Of a stretch of DNA of 26,204 bases, positions 1 to 9,126 are shown piece after piece. Origin of the DNA: Nitrospirota bacterium (GTDB taxonomy: Bacteria > Nitrospirota_A > Leptospirillia > Leptospirillales > Leptospirillaceae); contig JAKCCY010000029.1 in assembly GCA_021838765.1 (NCBI GenBank), forward strand, positions 1 to 26,204, in the 5' to 3' direction. A program made the position numbers and the translations under genes. The notes under the pieces are model-generated. The model was not told the DNA's origin. It worked only from the letters and a program-made list of their open reading frames with translations, and did not search any database. Each line of letters starts with the position of its first letter. Positions within the stretch are counted from its first letter, which is position 1.

Positions 1-57
1 TTCTTCATGGAAGTGGTCGTCTGGCAAATCTGGCGAAGATGGCGTATCGGAGCTCAA
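1..57 (-). CDS. purF: Amidophosphoribosyltransferase PurF, N-terminal 19 codons only
   Basis: Partial gene cut by the left window edge. Read on the minus strand from TTG at 57-55, the frame gives 19 residues ending DDHFHEE. In PurF proteins this type of sequence directly precedes the catalytic N-terminal cysteine block (CGVFGI), which would lie just outside the window. A GGAGG ribosome-binding site sits 7 bases upstream, and the TTG overlaps the purL stop as TTGA, which suggests translational coupling. PurF makes 5-phosphoribosylamine from PRPP and glutamine, the first step of purine synthesis. The order purQ-purL-purF is common and supports the call. Because the cysteine is not visible, the identity rests on context and the short motif. 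Confidence 0.7.
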   Translation of the reverse strand, partial: MSSDTPSSPDLPDDHFHEE

Positions 58-2288
58 GGGGCATCCTCCATGAACTGGGTTATGGCATTCATATAAAGGT
101 TTTTAAGGTTCTGGGGGGATTCTGAAAGATGTTTTTCCTGACCGTCGAGGTCCCTGTATCTTACGGAGAAGGCTTTCTGTACCGTTGTTCCTAGTGTCTG
201 GAGAGTGACACCCATCTCTCTTGACCACTGAAGAATCTCTTCCTGGTCAGTGGATGAGTGGGCGATGAGGATTCTTCCCGGGGACTCGGAAAAAAAGTAG
301 GAGAGAGGTTCGATCGGGTCAGGGATTCGGATGATGACTCCGGTATCAATGGAACCAAGCGTCATCATCAACAAACTTCTCAGGATCCCTCCTTTTCCGA
401 CGGATCTTGAACAGTTGATCAGTCGCCTTGATGAGAGCCCGGCCATTAGCTTGACGATTCTTTTCAGGAAGGAAGGATCGGGCTCAGGAACCGGTCCAAG
501 AGGAGAGTCTCCTGAGATCCATTCAAGAAAAGATCCTCCAAGGGAAAGATTCTCAGAAGATCCCAGTAATGAGACCGTCAACCCTGGTGTATTGGTGATT
601 CCCGGTATCCTGTTTCGATAGTCGGAGACCCGTCCTGTAATAACAATCATTGGTGTTGGGGGAATGCTCTGTTTGTTCGTTTCGTTATAAAGACTGACAT
701 TTCCTGATACTACAGGAATTTCCAACGCTGCTCCCATATCTGCTATCCCGGATATGGCATCACTTAGCTGACCCATGACAATCGGGTTCTCGGGATTCCC
801 AAAATTAAGGCAGTCTGTCATTCCAAGAGGGATGGCTCCCATTGCGGACAGGTCTGTGACGGCTTTCAGGACCGTATTGCAAGCACCCTTATAGGCATCT
901 CTCGAAAGTGTATGGGGAAGGCTTGCGAGTGCAATTGCAACCGAGGATTTCCTGGACGACTTCAGATTGACAACTGCACCGTCATGTCCTGGTCCCATCA
1001 ATGTTGCACCACCAACGGTCTTGTCAAACTGTTGGTGGATCCATTTTGTATCTCCTCCGTTCGGGTGAGAGATCATTTCCTTGAATGATTGCAGAATGGC
1101 ATGGGATCCTGTCTGTGCCTTGATATGGCCTGTCAGGAAAATAGGTGGAGTGACATCTGCCGGGCGATCATATACAGGAGCTTTGTCTGTCAGAAGTTCG
1201 ATGGGGATTTCTGCCAGGATCCGGTTTTCCATTTTAACCCTGAAGGTAGGATCCGTGATGGTTCTTCCTACGACGCTTGCTGATAACTGGTAGTCCCTGG
1301 CGATCTGGAGAATCCTTTCCACCTGTTCCGGCTCGGAAAGAAACAGCATCCTTTCCTGACTTTCAGAAAGAAGGATTTCCCAGCCCTCCATCTGTGTTTC
1401 CCGTAGAGGGACTGAAGACAAGTCCAGTTCCATTCCCAGGCCTCCCCGACCAGCCATTTCTGTCGAGGAGCTCGTAAGTCCGGCGGCACCCATATCCTGG
1501 ACGGCAACAGGAAGATTTTCCTGAATAATCCGGAGTGTTGCCTCAATCAGGTTTTTTCCAACGTAGGGATCTGCAACCTGTACCTGCGGGCGAAGGTCTC
1601 CATCTGAAGAAGTGAAACCGCGCGATGCCATGGCCGCTCCCGAAACACCATCCCGACCTGTCCTGTTTCCCATATAAACGGCAACAAGTCCTTCCTTGGG
1701 AGCTTTTGCGGACATGACCGAGTTGATGTTCACTACGCCGAGTGCAAAGACATTTACGAGAATGTTATTCAGATAGCGATCATCGAACCATACTTCCCCT
1801 GCAACAGTTGGGATGCCTACAGGATTTCCATATCCGGCGATTCCTGCGACCACACGTCTAAAGAGTGTTCTGTGGCGTGGATGGCGCAATGATCCAAAAA
1901 CGAGACTGTTTGCCAGGGCGACAGGACGGGCACCCATTGCAAAAATATCCCTCAGGATTCCACCGACCCCTGTTGCTGCTCCCTGGAAAGGCTCGAGAAA
2001 GCTGGGATGGTTATGACTTTCCATTTTGAAAGCAATTCCAATTCCTTCACCAATATGGATGATTCCGGCATTTTCACCGGGGCCAGAGACGACCCGGGGG
2101 TTGTGCGACTGAAATTTTCTGAGGTGCTTTCTCGAGGACTTATAACTGCAATGTTCACTCCACATGGCCGAAAATATCGCCTCTTCCGTCAGGTTTGGTT
2201 CTCTGCCCAGCAGTGACGCAATGGCTTTCATCTCGTGTGCAGGAATTCGAAATAGGGAGTCTTTTTTATGTTCTGTTGTCGGTGTCAT
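54..2288 (-). CDS. purL: Phosphoribosylformylglycinamidine synthase subunit PurL
   Basis: PurL of the small type (about 740 residues) converts FGAR, ATP and glutamine-derived ammonia to FGAM, the fourth step of purine synthesis, together with PurQ and PurS. Visible blocks are [22 protein letters not shown] near the N terminus, [26 protein letters not shown] and HDGAVV, all typical of PurL ATP/FGAR-binding regions. The length (744 aa) is normal. The frame is open further upstream to an ATG at 2354, which would add 22 residues and overlap purQ by 23 bases. I prefer ATG 2288 because family similarity begins only about 12 residues after it, although its ribosome-binding site is weak (GGA, 6 bases). 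The stop overlaps the start of purF. It is probably transcribed with purQ. Confidence 0.95.
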   Translation of the reverse strand: MTPTTEHKKDSLFRIPAHEMKAIASLLGREPNLTEEAIFSAMWSEHCSYKSSRKHLRKFQSHNPRVVSGPGENAGIIHIGEGIGIAFKMESHNHPSFLEPFQGAATGVGGILRDIFAMGARPVALANSLVFGSLRHPRHRTLFRRVVAGIAGYGNPVGIPTVAGEVWFDDRYLNNILVNVFALGVVNINSVMSAKAPKEGLVAVYMGNRTGRDGVSGAAMASRGFTSSDGDLRPQVQVADPYVGKNLIEATLRIIQENLPVAVQDMGAAGLTSSSTEMAGRGGLGMELDLSSVPLRETQMEGWEILLSESQERMLFLSEPEQVERILQIARDYQLSASVVGRTITDPTFRVKMENRILAEIPIELLTDKAPVYDRPADVTPPIFLTGHIKAQTGSHAILQSFKEMISHPNGGDTKWIHQQFDKTVGGATLMGPGHDGAVVNLKSSRKSSVAIALASLPHTLSRDAYKGACNTVLKAVTDLSAMGAIPLGMTDCLNFGNPENPIVMGQLSDAISGIADMGAALEIPVVSGNVSLYNETNKQSIPPTPMIVITGRVSDYRNRIPGITNTPGLTVSLLGSSENLSLGGSFLEWISGDSPLGPVPEPDPSFLKRIVKLMAGLSSRRLINCSRSVGKGGILRSLLMMTLGSIDTGVIIRIPDPIEPLSYFFSESPGRILIAHSSTDQEEILQWSREMGVTLQTLGTTVQKAFSVRYRDLDGQEKHLSESPQNLKNLYMNAITQFMEDAP

Positions 2289-2331
2289 TGTTTTTCCGGG
2301 AATGTGCCCTGAATAAGGCGGGTTATGGTAC

Positions 2332-3081
2332 TCACCGGAGTTTGGCAGAGCCATCCGGCACAGAAGGGGTTAAAAGGCTGTTCAGCAGCGAAGTGAAAAT
2401 CGTCAGACCTTCAGTGCTTCCCAGATCTTCGGAAGATCTTCGTTCGGGATGGGGCATCATCCCGACAACATTGCCGGCGATGTTCGAAATGGCGGCGATA
2501 TCATGCATGGACCCATTGGGGTTCATTTGATAGCGCATGACAACCTGCTGATTTTCCTCCAGGGCGGAGAGTTCTTTTTCATCAAGATAGAAGCGGCCTT
2601 CCTGATGTGCAATCGGAAGATTCAGTCTGGCTCCGGGAGAGAACAGGGATGTGAATGGCGTTTTGGTTTGCTCGATAATCAGCGTGGTATCTGCACAGAT
2701 AAATTTCCTGCCGATGTTTTCAAGGAGAATTCCGGGCAAAAGACCTGCTTCGGCCAATATCTGAAATCCGTTACAGATTCCGAGTACAGCTCCTCCCTTA
2801 GCAGCAAATTCTGCAAGGGCCTTCATCACCGGAGTTTTTGCCGCAATAGCCCCCGTTCTCAGGTAATCTCCGTAAGAGAAGCCACCGGGGACGATAACAG
2901 CATCGAAGCCTACCAATGAGCCGGCCATGTGCGTCACTATTTCCGGAGCAAAACCCGAGACACGGCCTACCGCTTCAAAGGTATCCCCCTCACAGTTGGT
3001 CCCCGGAAAGCGGAGAACCGCAACCCTGAGACAATCCGAAGAGGAATCTGGTGTCGATGATTTTTTTGCGTTTGTTTTCAC
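2332..3081 (-). CDS. purQ: Phosphoribosylformylglycinamidine synthase glutaminase subunit PurQ
   Basis: PurQ is the class I glutamine amidotransferase subunit that supplies ammonia to PurL. It is 249 aa, close to the usual 225-235 plus a short N-terminal extension. The family start motif [10 protein letters not shown] is at residues 22-31. The nucleophile elbow GICNGFQ places the catalytic Cys at about residue 103, and MPHPERR places the His and Glu of the triad at about 211 and 213. The start is GTG with AGGA 5 bases upstream. It is the first gene of the purQ-purL-purF run. No purS, the third subunit expected with this small PurL, is found next to it. Confidence 0.95.
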   Translation of the reverse strand: MKTNAKKSSTPDSSSDCLRVAVLRFPGTNCEGDTFEAVGRVSGFAPEIVTHMAGSLVGFDAVIVPGGFSYGDYLRTGAIAAKTPVMKALAEFAAKGGAVLGICNGFQILAEAGLLPGILLENIGRKFICADTTLIIEQTKTPFTSLFSPGARLNLPIAHQEGRFYLDEKELSALEENQQVVMRYQMNPNGSMHDIAAISNIAGNVVGMMPHPERRSSEDLGSTEGLTIFTSLLNSLLTPSVPDGSAKLR

Positions 3082-3088
3082 GAATCCT

Positions 3089-3118
3089 ATTCTAGACGTC
3101 GTGAGGGACTTCCGTCAA
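3089..3118 (-). promoter_or_regulatory. Possible promoter of the purQLF operon
   Basis: On the minus strand there is TTGACG (3118-3113), an 18-base spacer and TAGAAT (3094-3089), each close to the sigma70 consensus. The predicted start of transcription would fall at about 3082, directly at the GTG of purQ, so this would give an almost leaderless message. It could be chance; the AGGA ribosome-binding site would then lie outside the message. Confidence 0.3.
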
Positions 3119-3418
3119 ACGTTATCTTCCGAATCTGGTTCAAGGAATATTGTTTGCCCCTGCACCTCGTCTGATGACGATCGCCTGAGGTGAGTTCAGG
3201 TCTTTAATCAGGGGAGTATGGTTTTTGTTGGCCACTTGTCTTGGCAGTCAGAATCTTGATTTTTGTTCTTATCAGGAATACTCCGGAACGTGAATTTTTC
3301 CTTTCGGAGACGGGATCCATGTGATAGTCTTTACAGCGGAAAGAGTGCTTGTCCAGACTAGCCCTTTATCCTCCTTTTAAGGCAGAATACACCCTTGTAG
3401 CGGTTTCTTCATAAGAGC

Positions 3419-3447
3419 TTGGGATATCTTATGTTTTTTTTTATAAA
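3419..3447 (+). promoter_or_regulatory. Predicted promoter for the HD-GYP gene
   Basis: TTGGGA (3419-3424), a 17-base spacer and TATAAA (3442-3447) resemble a sigma70-type promoter in an A/T-rich stretch. Transcription would start near 3454, leaving a leader of about 300 bases before the start codon at 3760. No other promoter of similar quality was seen between this site and the gene. Confidence 0.45.
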
Positions 3448-3759
3448 ATAGAATATAGGCTGTGATTTGAGAAAAACATCCAAATATTGGCTGTGTTCAG
3501 CTTATAAACAGGCGCTTCTCCTGAAATAGCGGTGGACGAGTGATTCTGCTCCCGGAACTATATCGGAGAGTCTCTAAGAGGATCTTGGGATTGTTGCGGT
3601 ATCGATTTGTCCCTGTCAACCGGATTCTGAAAGATTCAGAAATCTCGTGGTACGGGGTGATCTGGCATTTCAGGCATTCTTTTCCTGTGTCAAAATATGG
3701 TGAGAACCCCGTCTATCCACGCTTCAAGGGCTTTCCTGGAATGTTTGGTTGGAGATGTG

Positions 3760-5016
3760 ATGAAGAAATCGATTCCTATTGAGAGCTTGAAGGTTGGAAT
3801 GTACGTTTGTGAGCTGGACCGCAAATGGTGGCAAACAGACTTTCTCCTTCATCAATTTCTGATCAAGTCCAGAGAAGATATCGATAAGCTTCGGAATGCA
3901 GGAATCCAGACGGTGGTCGTGGATCTTTCACGTTCGGAAGTCTCAGCCCCGCCTTCACCCGACAAGATTGCAGATCAAGGAAGTCCCCGGCAAAAAGATG
4001 AGACACAGAATGATTCTGCGCCTTCGCTGGAATTACTATCCCTCCCTTCGAGCCAGGATCTTAAATCTTTCAAGGACTTGAAGGAGAGAACAGAAATCCT
4101 GCTCCAAAACGGGTTCAAGGATGTCCGTTTTGGAAAAGAAATCACTGTGGCTCCTTTTATGGAAAAGATTCAGGTCATGCTTGACCTGATTTTGAAAAAT
4201 CCTGCGCTGGTCACTTTTTTGATGGAAATGGAAGAGACTGATGATGAGACCTATCGCCATTCTGTCAACACAATGGTCCTTGCCCTGGGACTTGCAGTCA
4301 GGAAACAGTTCCCGACAGGAGATTTGAAAGGCTGGGGACTTGCTGGGCTCTTTCATGACATCGGAAAGACAGTGGTTCCCTTTCAGGTGCTTAAAAAACC
4401 TGGACCCCTGAATCAGGCAGAGTGGAAAATGATGCACGAACATCCTGAAGCAGGATACCGGATTTTGAAGAGCCATTCGGACAAGGATGTTTCCGGTCTA
4501 TGCGCGACAGTTGCTCTGGAGCATCATGAAAGAAAGAATGGTTCAGGCTATCCGCGCGGGACGTCCCTCGACAAGCTTAACCCTGTAACGAGGTCCCTGA
4601 TCGCTCTGGATATGTATGAGGCATTGACGGCTAATCGCGTTTACAGAATGGGATATTCTCCTGCAAAAACACTTGAGATTCTTCTGAAGGCTGCTGAGGA
4701 TAAAATTGACCCGTCCGCTGTTGCAGATCTGGTCAAGATGGTCGGTATTTATCCCACGGGGTCACTTATTGAGACGGTTCGGGGAGAAATTGCTCTTGTG
4801 GGAGGGTATTCTGACCCAACAAGAACAATCTCCCAGGAAGTTGTTCTTTACGTTTTGAAAGATTTGAACGGTGAATGGCTATTGCGTCCCATCCGCCGGG
4901 TGAAATCTGGTCTTGGTCCGAAAGAGGTGAAGAGAACGCTCCACCCAAGGGAGATAGGTTTGTCTGAGAGCGAAATTATGCGTTTGATCTATCCTGTTGT
5001 ACGGGAAAAGTCGTAA
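3760..5016 (+). CDS. HD-GYP domain cyclic-di-GMP phosphodiesterase with DUF3391
   Basis: A 418-residue cytoplasmic protein that probably hydrolyses cyclic di-GMP. An N-terminal DUF3391 domain (IPIESLKVGMYVCELDRKW, about residues 5-60) is followed by a polar linker and an HD-GYP domain (about 135-330). The metal-binding HDIGK is at about residues 199-203, HHE at 255-257 and GSGYP at 261-265, so the characteristic HD and GYP signatures are both intact. An additional C-terminal segment of about 80 residues follows. The frame is open up to 3697, but ATG 3760 has GGAG 5 bases upstream and starts just before the conserved domain. It stands alone, with no receiver domain and no visible partner gene. 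Confidence 0.92.
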   Translation: MKKSIPIESLKVGMYVCELDRKWWQTDFLLHQFLIKSREDIDKLRNAGIQTVVVDLSRSEVSAPPSPDKIADQGSPRQKDETQNDSAPSLELLSLPSSQDLKSFKDLKERTEILLQNGFKDVRFGKEITVAPFMEKIQVMLDLILKNPALVTFLMEMEETDDETYRHSVNTMVLALGLAVRKQFPTGDLKGWGLAGLFHDIGKTVVPFQVLKKPGPLNQAEWKMMHEHPEAGYRILKSHSDKDVSGLCATVALEHHERKNGSGYPRGTSLDKLNPVTRSLIALDMYEALTANRVYRMGYSPAKTLEILLKAAEDKIDPSAVADLVKMVGIYPTGSLIETVRGEIALVGGYSDPTRTISQEVVLYVLKDLNGEWLLRPIRRVKSGLGPKEVKRTLHPREIGLSESEIMRLIYPVVREKS

Positions 5017-5075
5017 CTTCGGATATGACATGCGGTGTGAACGGTTATCAGCCCGAATCACATCTGAAAACGTGT

Positions 5076-5103
5076 TTGACTTGGGGGTAAGGATTGTTTT
5101 AAT
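5076..5103 (+). promoter_or_regulatory. Predicted promoter of the RND efflux operon
   Basis: TTGACT (5076-5081), a 16-base spacer and TTTAAT (5098-5103) match the sigma70 consensus at 5 of 6 positions each. The expected start of transcription is about 5110, exactly where the palindrome at 5110-5129 begins. A bound repressor there would therefore block initiation. Confidence 0.6.
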
Positions 5104-5109
5104 TTGTTC

Positions 5110-5129
5110 AGAACTGACTAGTCAGTTCT
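5110..5129. promoter_or_regulatory. Perfect 20-bp palindrome, probable TetR-family operator
   Basis: AGAACTGACTAGTCAGTTCT is a perfect 20-base palindrome. Palindromes with a TGACT/AGTCA core are common operators of TetR/AcrR-family repressors. It lies 6 bases past the predicted -10 element and 24 bases before the first gene of an operon whose second gene encodes such a repressor. Autoregulation of the whole operon is the natural inference. Confidence 0.65.
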
Positions 5130-5153
5130 TATCTGTTTTTGAAGGGGATCAGA

Positions 5154-5903
5154 TTGAAAATATCAGGGTTATTGATTTTGGAGATGAATCGGCCAGGGCT
5201 TTTTATCCGGGGGCTTCTATCTGTCCTGTTTCTTTTAGTCGTCGAGACTCTTCCGTCCATTGCCGCACCAACTCCGGTTGCCATTACGCAGGATTCATCC
5301 GCCGGAACAACTGATCCCTCATTAAAGGGTCCTGATGCCTCCCAAAAATGGAATGCACTTGATGAGGCCAGCTTTGATGAAAATTATGGCCATTTCGGAT
5401 TTTCCCTCGCGTTTCTTTTTAATATTGCCCAGACTCCTTCGTCGCATCTTTTTTATGAAAATGGTCTTGGCGGAATAGGAGAACTCTCCTATGGCATTTT
5501 GACCGGACTTAGGATCATTGCCGGAGGAGGCTATGTCCTGAACTCTCCCCACATATCGCCGCCTCTGGCAGGGGCGAAAGATAATGCGGATGCCTCTTAC
5601 GAACAGGGATACATTGGTGGTCGTCTGGCCATGAATCCATTTTTCCCTTCATTCTTTGTCCATCAGCCATGGATTCCCTATATCAGAAGCGATGTAGGGG
5701 GTGTTTCATCCGGCATATCCAATGCTGGAGCTTTTTCCGGGCATCAGGACGGAGTTATGGCTGACGTCGGTATCGGGGTTGAAGGGAGAGCACCTGAATA
5801 TCCAATAGGATTTTTTGTAGAAGTTCGCTCTCAATGGTTTTTCCTGGGTCCCCAGACAGAGACGGTCGTGCCTTTACTTATCGGCTCGACCTTTTATTTT
5901 TAG
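5154..5903 (+). CDS. Small outer-membrane beta-barrel-like protein, efflux operon member
   Basis: An exported protein of 249 aa whose family I do not recognise. The N terminus has a hydrophobic signal segment (LFIRGLLSVLFLLVVETLPSIAA). The rest is rich in Gly, Ser and aromatic residues and ends STFYF; a terminal Phe is the usual sign of an outer-membrane barrel inserted by BamA. Residues 176-224 (PYIRSDVGG to FFVEV, with AGAFSGH) clearly match residues 171-219 of the protein at 15547-16281, so the two are paralogues. TTG 5154 was chosen because AAGGGG lies 6 bases upstream; TTG 5139 and ATG 5184 are in-frame alternatives. It is the first gene behind the predicted TetR operator, so it probably serves the RND efflux system. 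Confidence 0.75.
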   Translation: MKISGLLILEMNRPGLFIRGLLSVLFLLVVETLPSIAAPTPVAITQDSSAGTTDPSLKGPDASQKWNALDEASFDENYGHFGFSLAFLFNIAQTPSSHLFYENGLGGIGELSYGILTGLRIIAGGGYVLNSPHISPPLAGAKDNADASYEQGYIGGRLAMNPFFPSFFVHQPWIPYIRSDVGGVSSGISNAGAFSGHQDGVMADVGIGVEGRAPEYPIGFFVEVRSQWFFLGPQTETVVPLLIGSTFYF

Positions 5904-5913
5904 AGGGAGACTG

Positions 5914-6573
5914 ATGGTGCTCCAGGAGAAGAAATTGGTTGAGGATTCAATAAGAGCGATGACTTTTCAGATGGAAAAAAATCGCATTATTGACCAGGCT
6001 GCAAATTTGTTTGCACAAAGACGCTACGATCAGGTCACCCTTGATGAACTGACTCAAATTCTGGGAATTGGAAAAGGAACTCTTTACCGGTACTTTACCA
6101 ACAAGGAGCAGCTCTACGAACAAATTCTTGATATCGGTCACCAGAAACTGATGGAAATCCTCAACAGGGTCAAAAGCAGGGAAGATATCAATCCCCTTGA
6201 AAAGTTGTATGAAATGGCTTTTTCGATGGCTCATTTCATTCGGCTTCACCTTGATATTTATAAAGTTATGGCGATTGAGGAGCCAAAGGAGCGTCAGTGT
6301 TCAACGGAAAAAGTTCAACAATATCGTAAAGAACGGATAAACATGATTTCTGATGTTGTCCAGGAAGGACGTCTTTTGAGCTATTTTCGAGAAGATATGG
6401 ATATCTCCCTCTTTTCCCAGAGTCTGATGGGAGCCCTTTGGGTCGAAGCGATCTTTCCACTTGGTTCGGAAGAGAAGGACGGGAGGCCTGTCCTGAGGAT
6501 TGAAGAAATTATTCAGATGTTCTTGAAAGGAATCGGAACAAACAAGATTGTTTTTAAAGGTCGGACAATATGA
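5914..6573 (+). CDS. TetR/AcrR-family transcriptional repressor
   Basis: A 219-residue regulator. The N-terminal helix-turn-helix lies at about residues 24-66 and carries the TetR signature (IIDQAANLFAQRRYDQVTLDELTQILGIG, then GTLYRYFTNKEQL). The C-terminal part is a helical ligand-binding domain with no motif that reveals the inducer. The start ATG has GAGGGAG just upstream. The gene follows the barrel protein by 10 bases, and its stop overlaps the TolC start as ATGA. Its likely operator is the palindrome at 5110-5129, so it would repress its own operon until a pump substrate binds. Confidence 0.93.
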   Translation: MVLQEKKLVEDSIRAMTFQMEKNRIIDQAANLFAQRRYDQVTLDELTQILGIGKGTLYRYFTNKEQLYEQILDIGHQKLMEILNRVKSREDINPLEKLYEMAFSMAHFIRLHLDIYKVMAIEEPKERQCSTEKVQQYRKERINMISDVVQEGRLLSYFREDMDISLFSQSLMGALWVEAIFPLGSEEKDGRPVLRIEEIIQMFLKGIGTNKIVFKGRTI

Positions 6574-8012
6574 TGCATTGCTACCGATATTCAATCAAGG
6601 GCTTTTCAAGTCTGGTGCTTGCAGCTGTATTTCTCAACCAAATGTTTCTGGGTGTCAACGATCTCCATGGATCCGAGCTTCCGTCCCCCGGGAACGGGGA
6701 GCAGGTCGCAATTCCGCGTCAGCTTACGCTTCAGGAAGCGATGGAGATCACCCTGCGTTCCCATCCCCAATACCGTCAGGCAATTCATACTTACCAGGCC
6801 AACAAGGAAATTGTTGGTCAGGCCCTTTCGAACTATCTTCCGCATGTATCGGCCGGAGCCGGATACACCTATGAGACTGGAAACTTTGTCATTTCTCCAG
6901 GGTTTCCGCCATCGCTGTATTCTCTCATCCAGCCACCCAACAATAATGGCTTTAATTATTACCAGGCCCAGATCAATGTATCGGAGACTCTTTTTACTTT
7001 TGGGCAGCGAGTAACCCAAGTCCGTCAAGCCCGTTATAATGCAAAGTCTTCTGCCGACCAGGCGAGATGGACTCTTTATTCGCTCCTGTCGAATGTTGAA
7101 ATCGCTTACGATACCCTGGCGGAGGATGTTCTTCTTGTCGATGCTGCCCGGAAGACACTGAAAGATTATGAAGAGCAGCAACAGGTTGCTGAAGGGGAAA
7201 ATCAGGTTGGTACGGCCTCAAAGTTTGACGTTTTGAACGCCCAGGTGAATCGATCCAATGCGCAGTTAAATCTGATCACGGCCAAAAACAACGTGAAGAT
7301 TGCCAGGGTCGGTCTTTTAAACGCAATGGGTGTCTCCTATGGAGGAGACTTTCATGTTATCCCGTCTCTTGAATATGAATTGATGAACGAGGATCTTGAC
7401 AAGCTTCTGATCAAGGCCATCAAACATCGGCCCGATTTTATTTCGGCGAAGGATTCCGTAAACGCAAGTTGGCAGAATGAGCTTTATTACAAAAGCACAT
7501 ACCTTCCTTCAATCGGGGCAACCGGTGGGTATTCCTATGCGAGCATGTTCTTGCCAATGACCTACAACTGGTTTATGGGTGCGACAATATCCATCCCCAT
7601 ATTTTCAGGCTTTCTCACCGTTCATCAGGTTGCGCAGGCACAGAAGACGATGGCAGCGTCACAGGATTCTCTTGAGGGACTTCGCCAGAATGTCATCATG
7701 CAGGTCAAGCAAGACTATTTTAACCTCAAGACATCTATTGAAAGAATCGATACGGTGAAAACTCTCCTGTCGCAAGCTAAAGAGAGCCTTCGTCTGGCGG
7801 AGGGACAGTACCGGGTAGGCGTTGGTTCGGCTGTTGCTGTCACCCAGGCCGAAGCTGACCTTGCTTCAGCCCGTGCCCAGTTTGTCCAGTCTGTCTACGG
7901 ATACAAGATTGCCCGTGCAAATTTGATCAGGGATATTGGGATGAATCCACTTGCCCGCGTCGAGAATGAGAAACATGGAAACACTAAAAAAGAGGTTGTG
8001 CTTCATGAATAA
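6570..8012 (+). CDS. TolC-family outer-membrane efflux channel (RND operon)
   Basis: A 480-residue outer-membrane factor forming the exit duct of a tripartite pump. A signal sequence (about residues 9-30) is followed by two repeated OEP regions (about 45-250 and 275-465). Each holds the TolC-type strand pair and coiled-coil helices, for example YYQAQINVSETLFTFGQR in the first and YNWFMGATISIPIFSGF in the second. It is closely related to the TolC at 14138: both share ETGNF..PGFP, YQAQ..SETLFxFG and YNW...PIF.GF. Its start overlaps the tetR stop as ATGA, and its end overlaps the membrane-fusion gene. Confidence 0.94.
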   Translation: MMHCYRYSIKGFSSLVLAAVFLNQMFLGVNDLHGSELPSPGNGEQVAIPRQLTLQEAMEITLRSHPQYRQAIHTYQANKEIVGQALSNYLPHVSAGAGYTYETGNFVISPGFPPSLYSLIQPPNNNGFNYYQAQINVSETLFTFGQRVTQVRQARYNAKSSADQARWTLYSLLSNVEIAYDTLAEDVLLVDAARKTLKDYEEQQQVAEGENQVGTASKFDVLNAQVNRSNAQLNLITAKNNVKIARVGLLNAMGVSYGGDFHVIPSLEYELMNEDLDKLLIKAIKHRPDFISAKDSVNASWQNELYYKSTYLPSIGATGGYSYASMFLPMTYNWFMGATISIPIFSGFLTVHQVAQAQKTMAASQDSLEGLRQNVIMQVKQDYFNLKTSIERIDTVKTLLSQAKESLRLAEGQYRVGVGSAVAVTQAEADLASARAQFVQSVYGYKIARANLIRDIGMNPLARVENEKHGNTKKEVVLHE

Positions 8013-9123
8013 GACTGGAAAATGGGTGATGATCGCTGTTTCCGCCGGGCTTCTTTCTGTCATCGTTTACCGTTTTGTTCACCATCCGGTACAACAGAAA
8101 GTCACAGTGAGCCAAGGAGCGACAACCGCTCGTGTTTATGTGTCCCATCCTGTCTATGCTCCGATTTCCCAGTCAATAACGCTGACGGCTGATATCCAGC
8201 CCATCAATCAGGCAGCCATTTACTCACAAGTCAGTGGATACCTTGATGAAATCTCGGTGCGAAGAGGTTATCACGTTAAAAAAGGACAGGTTCTGGCGAA
8301 GATTAACGATACGACTTATAGGGCCCAGTTGCAGCAGGCTCAGGCAACGATGAATTATACCTGTAAAAATGCAGAGAGGTACAAGAAGCTGGTTGCTAAA
8401 AATCTTGTTTCGCTCGACTCTTATGATCTGGCAAAAGAGCAGTGTGAGCAGTCCAGGGCTGCGGTGACATATGCGAAAAAGAATCTGGCCTACACTGAAA
8501 TAACCGCGCCCTTCAGTGGATATATTTTTAACAGGATGGTTGACAAGGGGGCCACGATTCCGGCGACCACCGGTGCGATCGCATCGGGGCAATCGCCTCT
8601 TTTTACAATTGTGGATGTTCATACCGTCAAAATCGTCATCAGTGTTCCTGAAAGCCAGGTCCGATTCCTTCATATCGGATTGCCTCTTCAGGTGATAGCT
8701 GATGCTTATCCCGGGAAGGTTTTTCCTGGAAAAATTACAAGAATGAATCCGGCTCTCGATATTCAGACCAGGACGCTGGCCGTGGAAATTGACATGGACA
8801 ATTCTGCTGGTCTTCTGAAACCAGGAATGTTTGCCAGGGCAGTCCTTTTGTTACAGACCATTCCTCATGCCCTGACGGTTCCCAATGAGGCTCTCCTGAA
8901 CAGGAACGGAGATTATTATCTCTACCGTGTTGAGGGCGGGATCGCTCATCGTGTCAAGGTCAAGTTGGGTGTTCGGGGGAAGAAACACGTTCAGATTCTT
9001 TCAGGTATTTCTCCTGACGATCAAATTGTTGTTCTTGGACAGCAACATCTGGCAGAGGGTGAGCGAGTTGACGCCAAGCCATATGTCGCGGACTCCTCAT
9101 CTGATAGCCACAGAACGTCCTGA
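8005..9123 (+). CDS. RND efflux periplasmic adaptor (membrane-fusion protein)
   Basis: A 372-residue HlyD/AcrA-type adaptor linking the inner-membrane pump to TolC. One N-terminal membrane anchor (about residues 8-24) is not followed by a lipobox. A barrel-sandwich (lipoyl-like) domain begins with IYSQVSGYLDEISVRRGYHVKKGQVLAKIND (about residues 73-103), then a short helical hairpin, the return lipoyl half (YTEITAPFSGYI) and a beta-barrel (VKIVISVPESQVRFL; TRTLAVEIDMDN.AGLLKPGMFA). The frame is open to 7951, but ATG 8005 has GAGGT 8 bases upstream and precedes the anchor. It overlaps the TolC end by 8 bases and is 3 bases from the pump gene. Confidence 0.94.
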   Translation: MNKTGKWVMIAVSAGLLSVIVYRFVHHPVQQKVTVSQGATTARVYVSHPVYAPISQSITLTADIQPINQAAIYSQVSGYLDEISVRRGYHVKKGQVLAKINDTTYRAQLQQAQATMNYTCKNAERYKKLVAKNLVSLDSYDLAKEQCEQSRAAVTYAKKNLAYTEITAPFSGYIFNRMVDKGATIPATTGAIASGQSPLFTIVDVHTVKIVISVPESQVRFLHIGLPLQVIADAYPGKVFPGKITRMNPALDIQTRTLAVEIDMDNSAGLLKPGMFARAVLLLQTIPHALTVPNEALLNRNGDYYLYRVEGGIAHRVKVKLGVRGKKHVQILSGISPDDQIVVLGQQHLAEGERVDAKPYVADSSSDSHRTS

Positions 9124-9126
9124 CCG

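Larger units (their letters stand above)
3082..3759. other. Intergenic region between purQ and the HD-GYP gene
   Basis: About 680 bases lie between two divergently read genes. I see no convincing protein gene. The stretch holds a good promoter candidate for the rightward gene (3419-3447), a weaker one for purQ (3089-3118, minus) and a small perfect inverted repeat at 3625-3641 (TTCTGAA-AGA-TTCAGAA). A strong Shine-Dalgarno-like AGGAGG on the minus strand at 3370-3375 is not followed by a usable start codon. Short open frames of 30-45 codons on the minus strand do not resemble known proteins, and none is PurS. Confidence 0.6.

Noticed and set aside
2289..2354. Longer N terminus of PurL from ATG 2354
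   Set aside because: The extra 22 residues have no family similarity, overlap purQ and lack a ribosome-binding site. It remains possible.
3133..3300. Short minus-strand frames, including a 32-codon one ending IRRGAGANNIP, and a strong AGGAGG at 3370-3375
   Set aside because: Too short, with no family match and no start codon at the right distance from the AGGAGG. They do not resemble PurS.
3440..3760. c-di-GMP riboswitch ahead of the HD-GYP gene
   Set aside because: The conserved GEMM bases and the paired helices were not found by eye.
3540..3782. Open frame of 80 codons from GTG 3540 upstream of the HD-GYP gene
   Set aside because: No recognisable domain, a poor start site, and overlap with the well-supported HD-GYP start. 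It more likely belongs to the leader.
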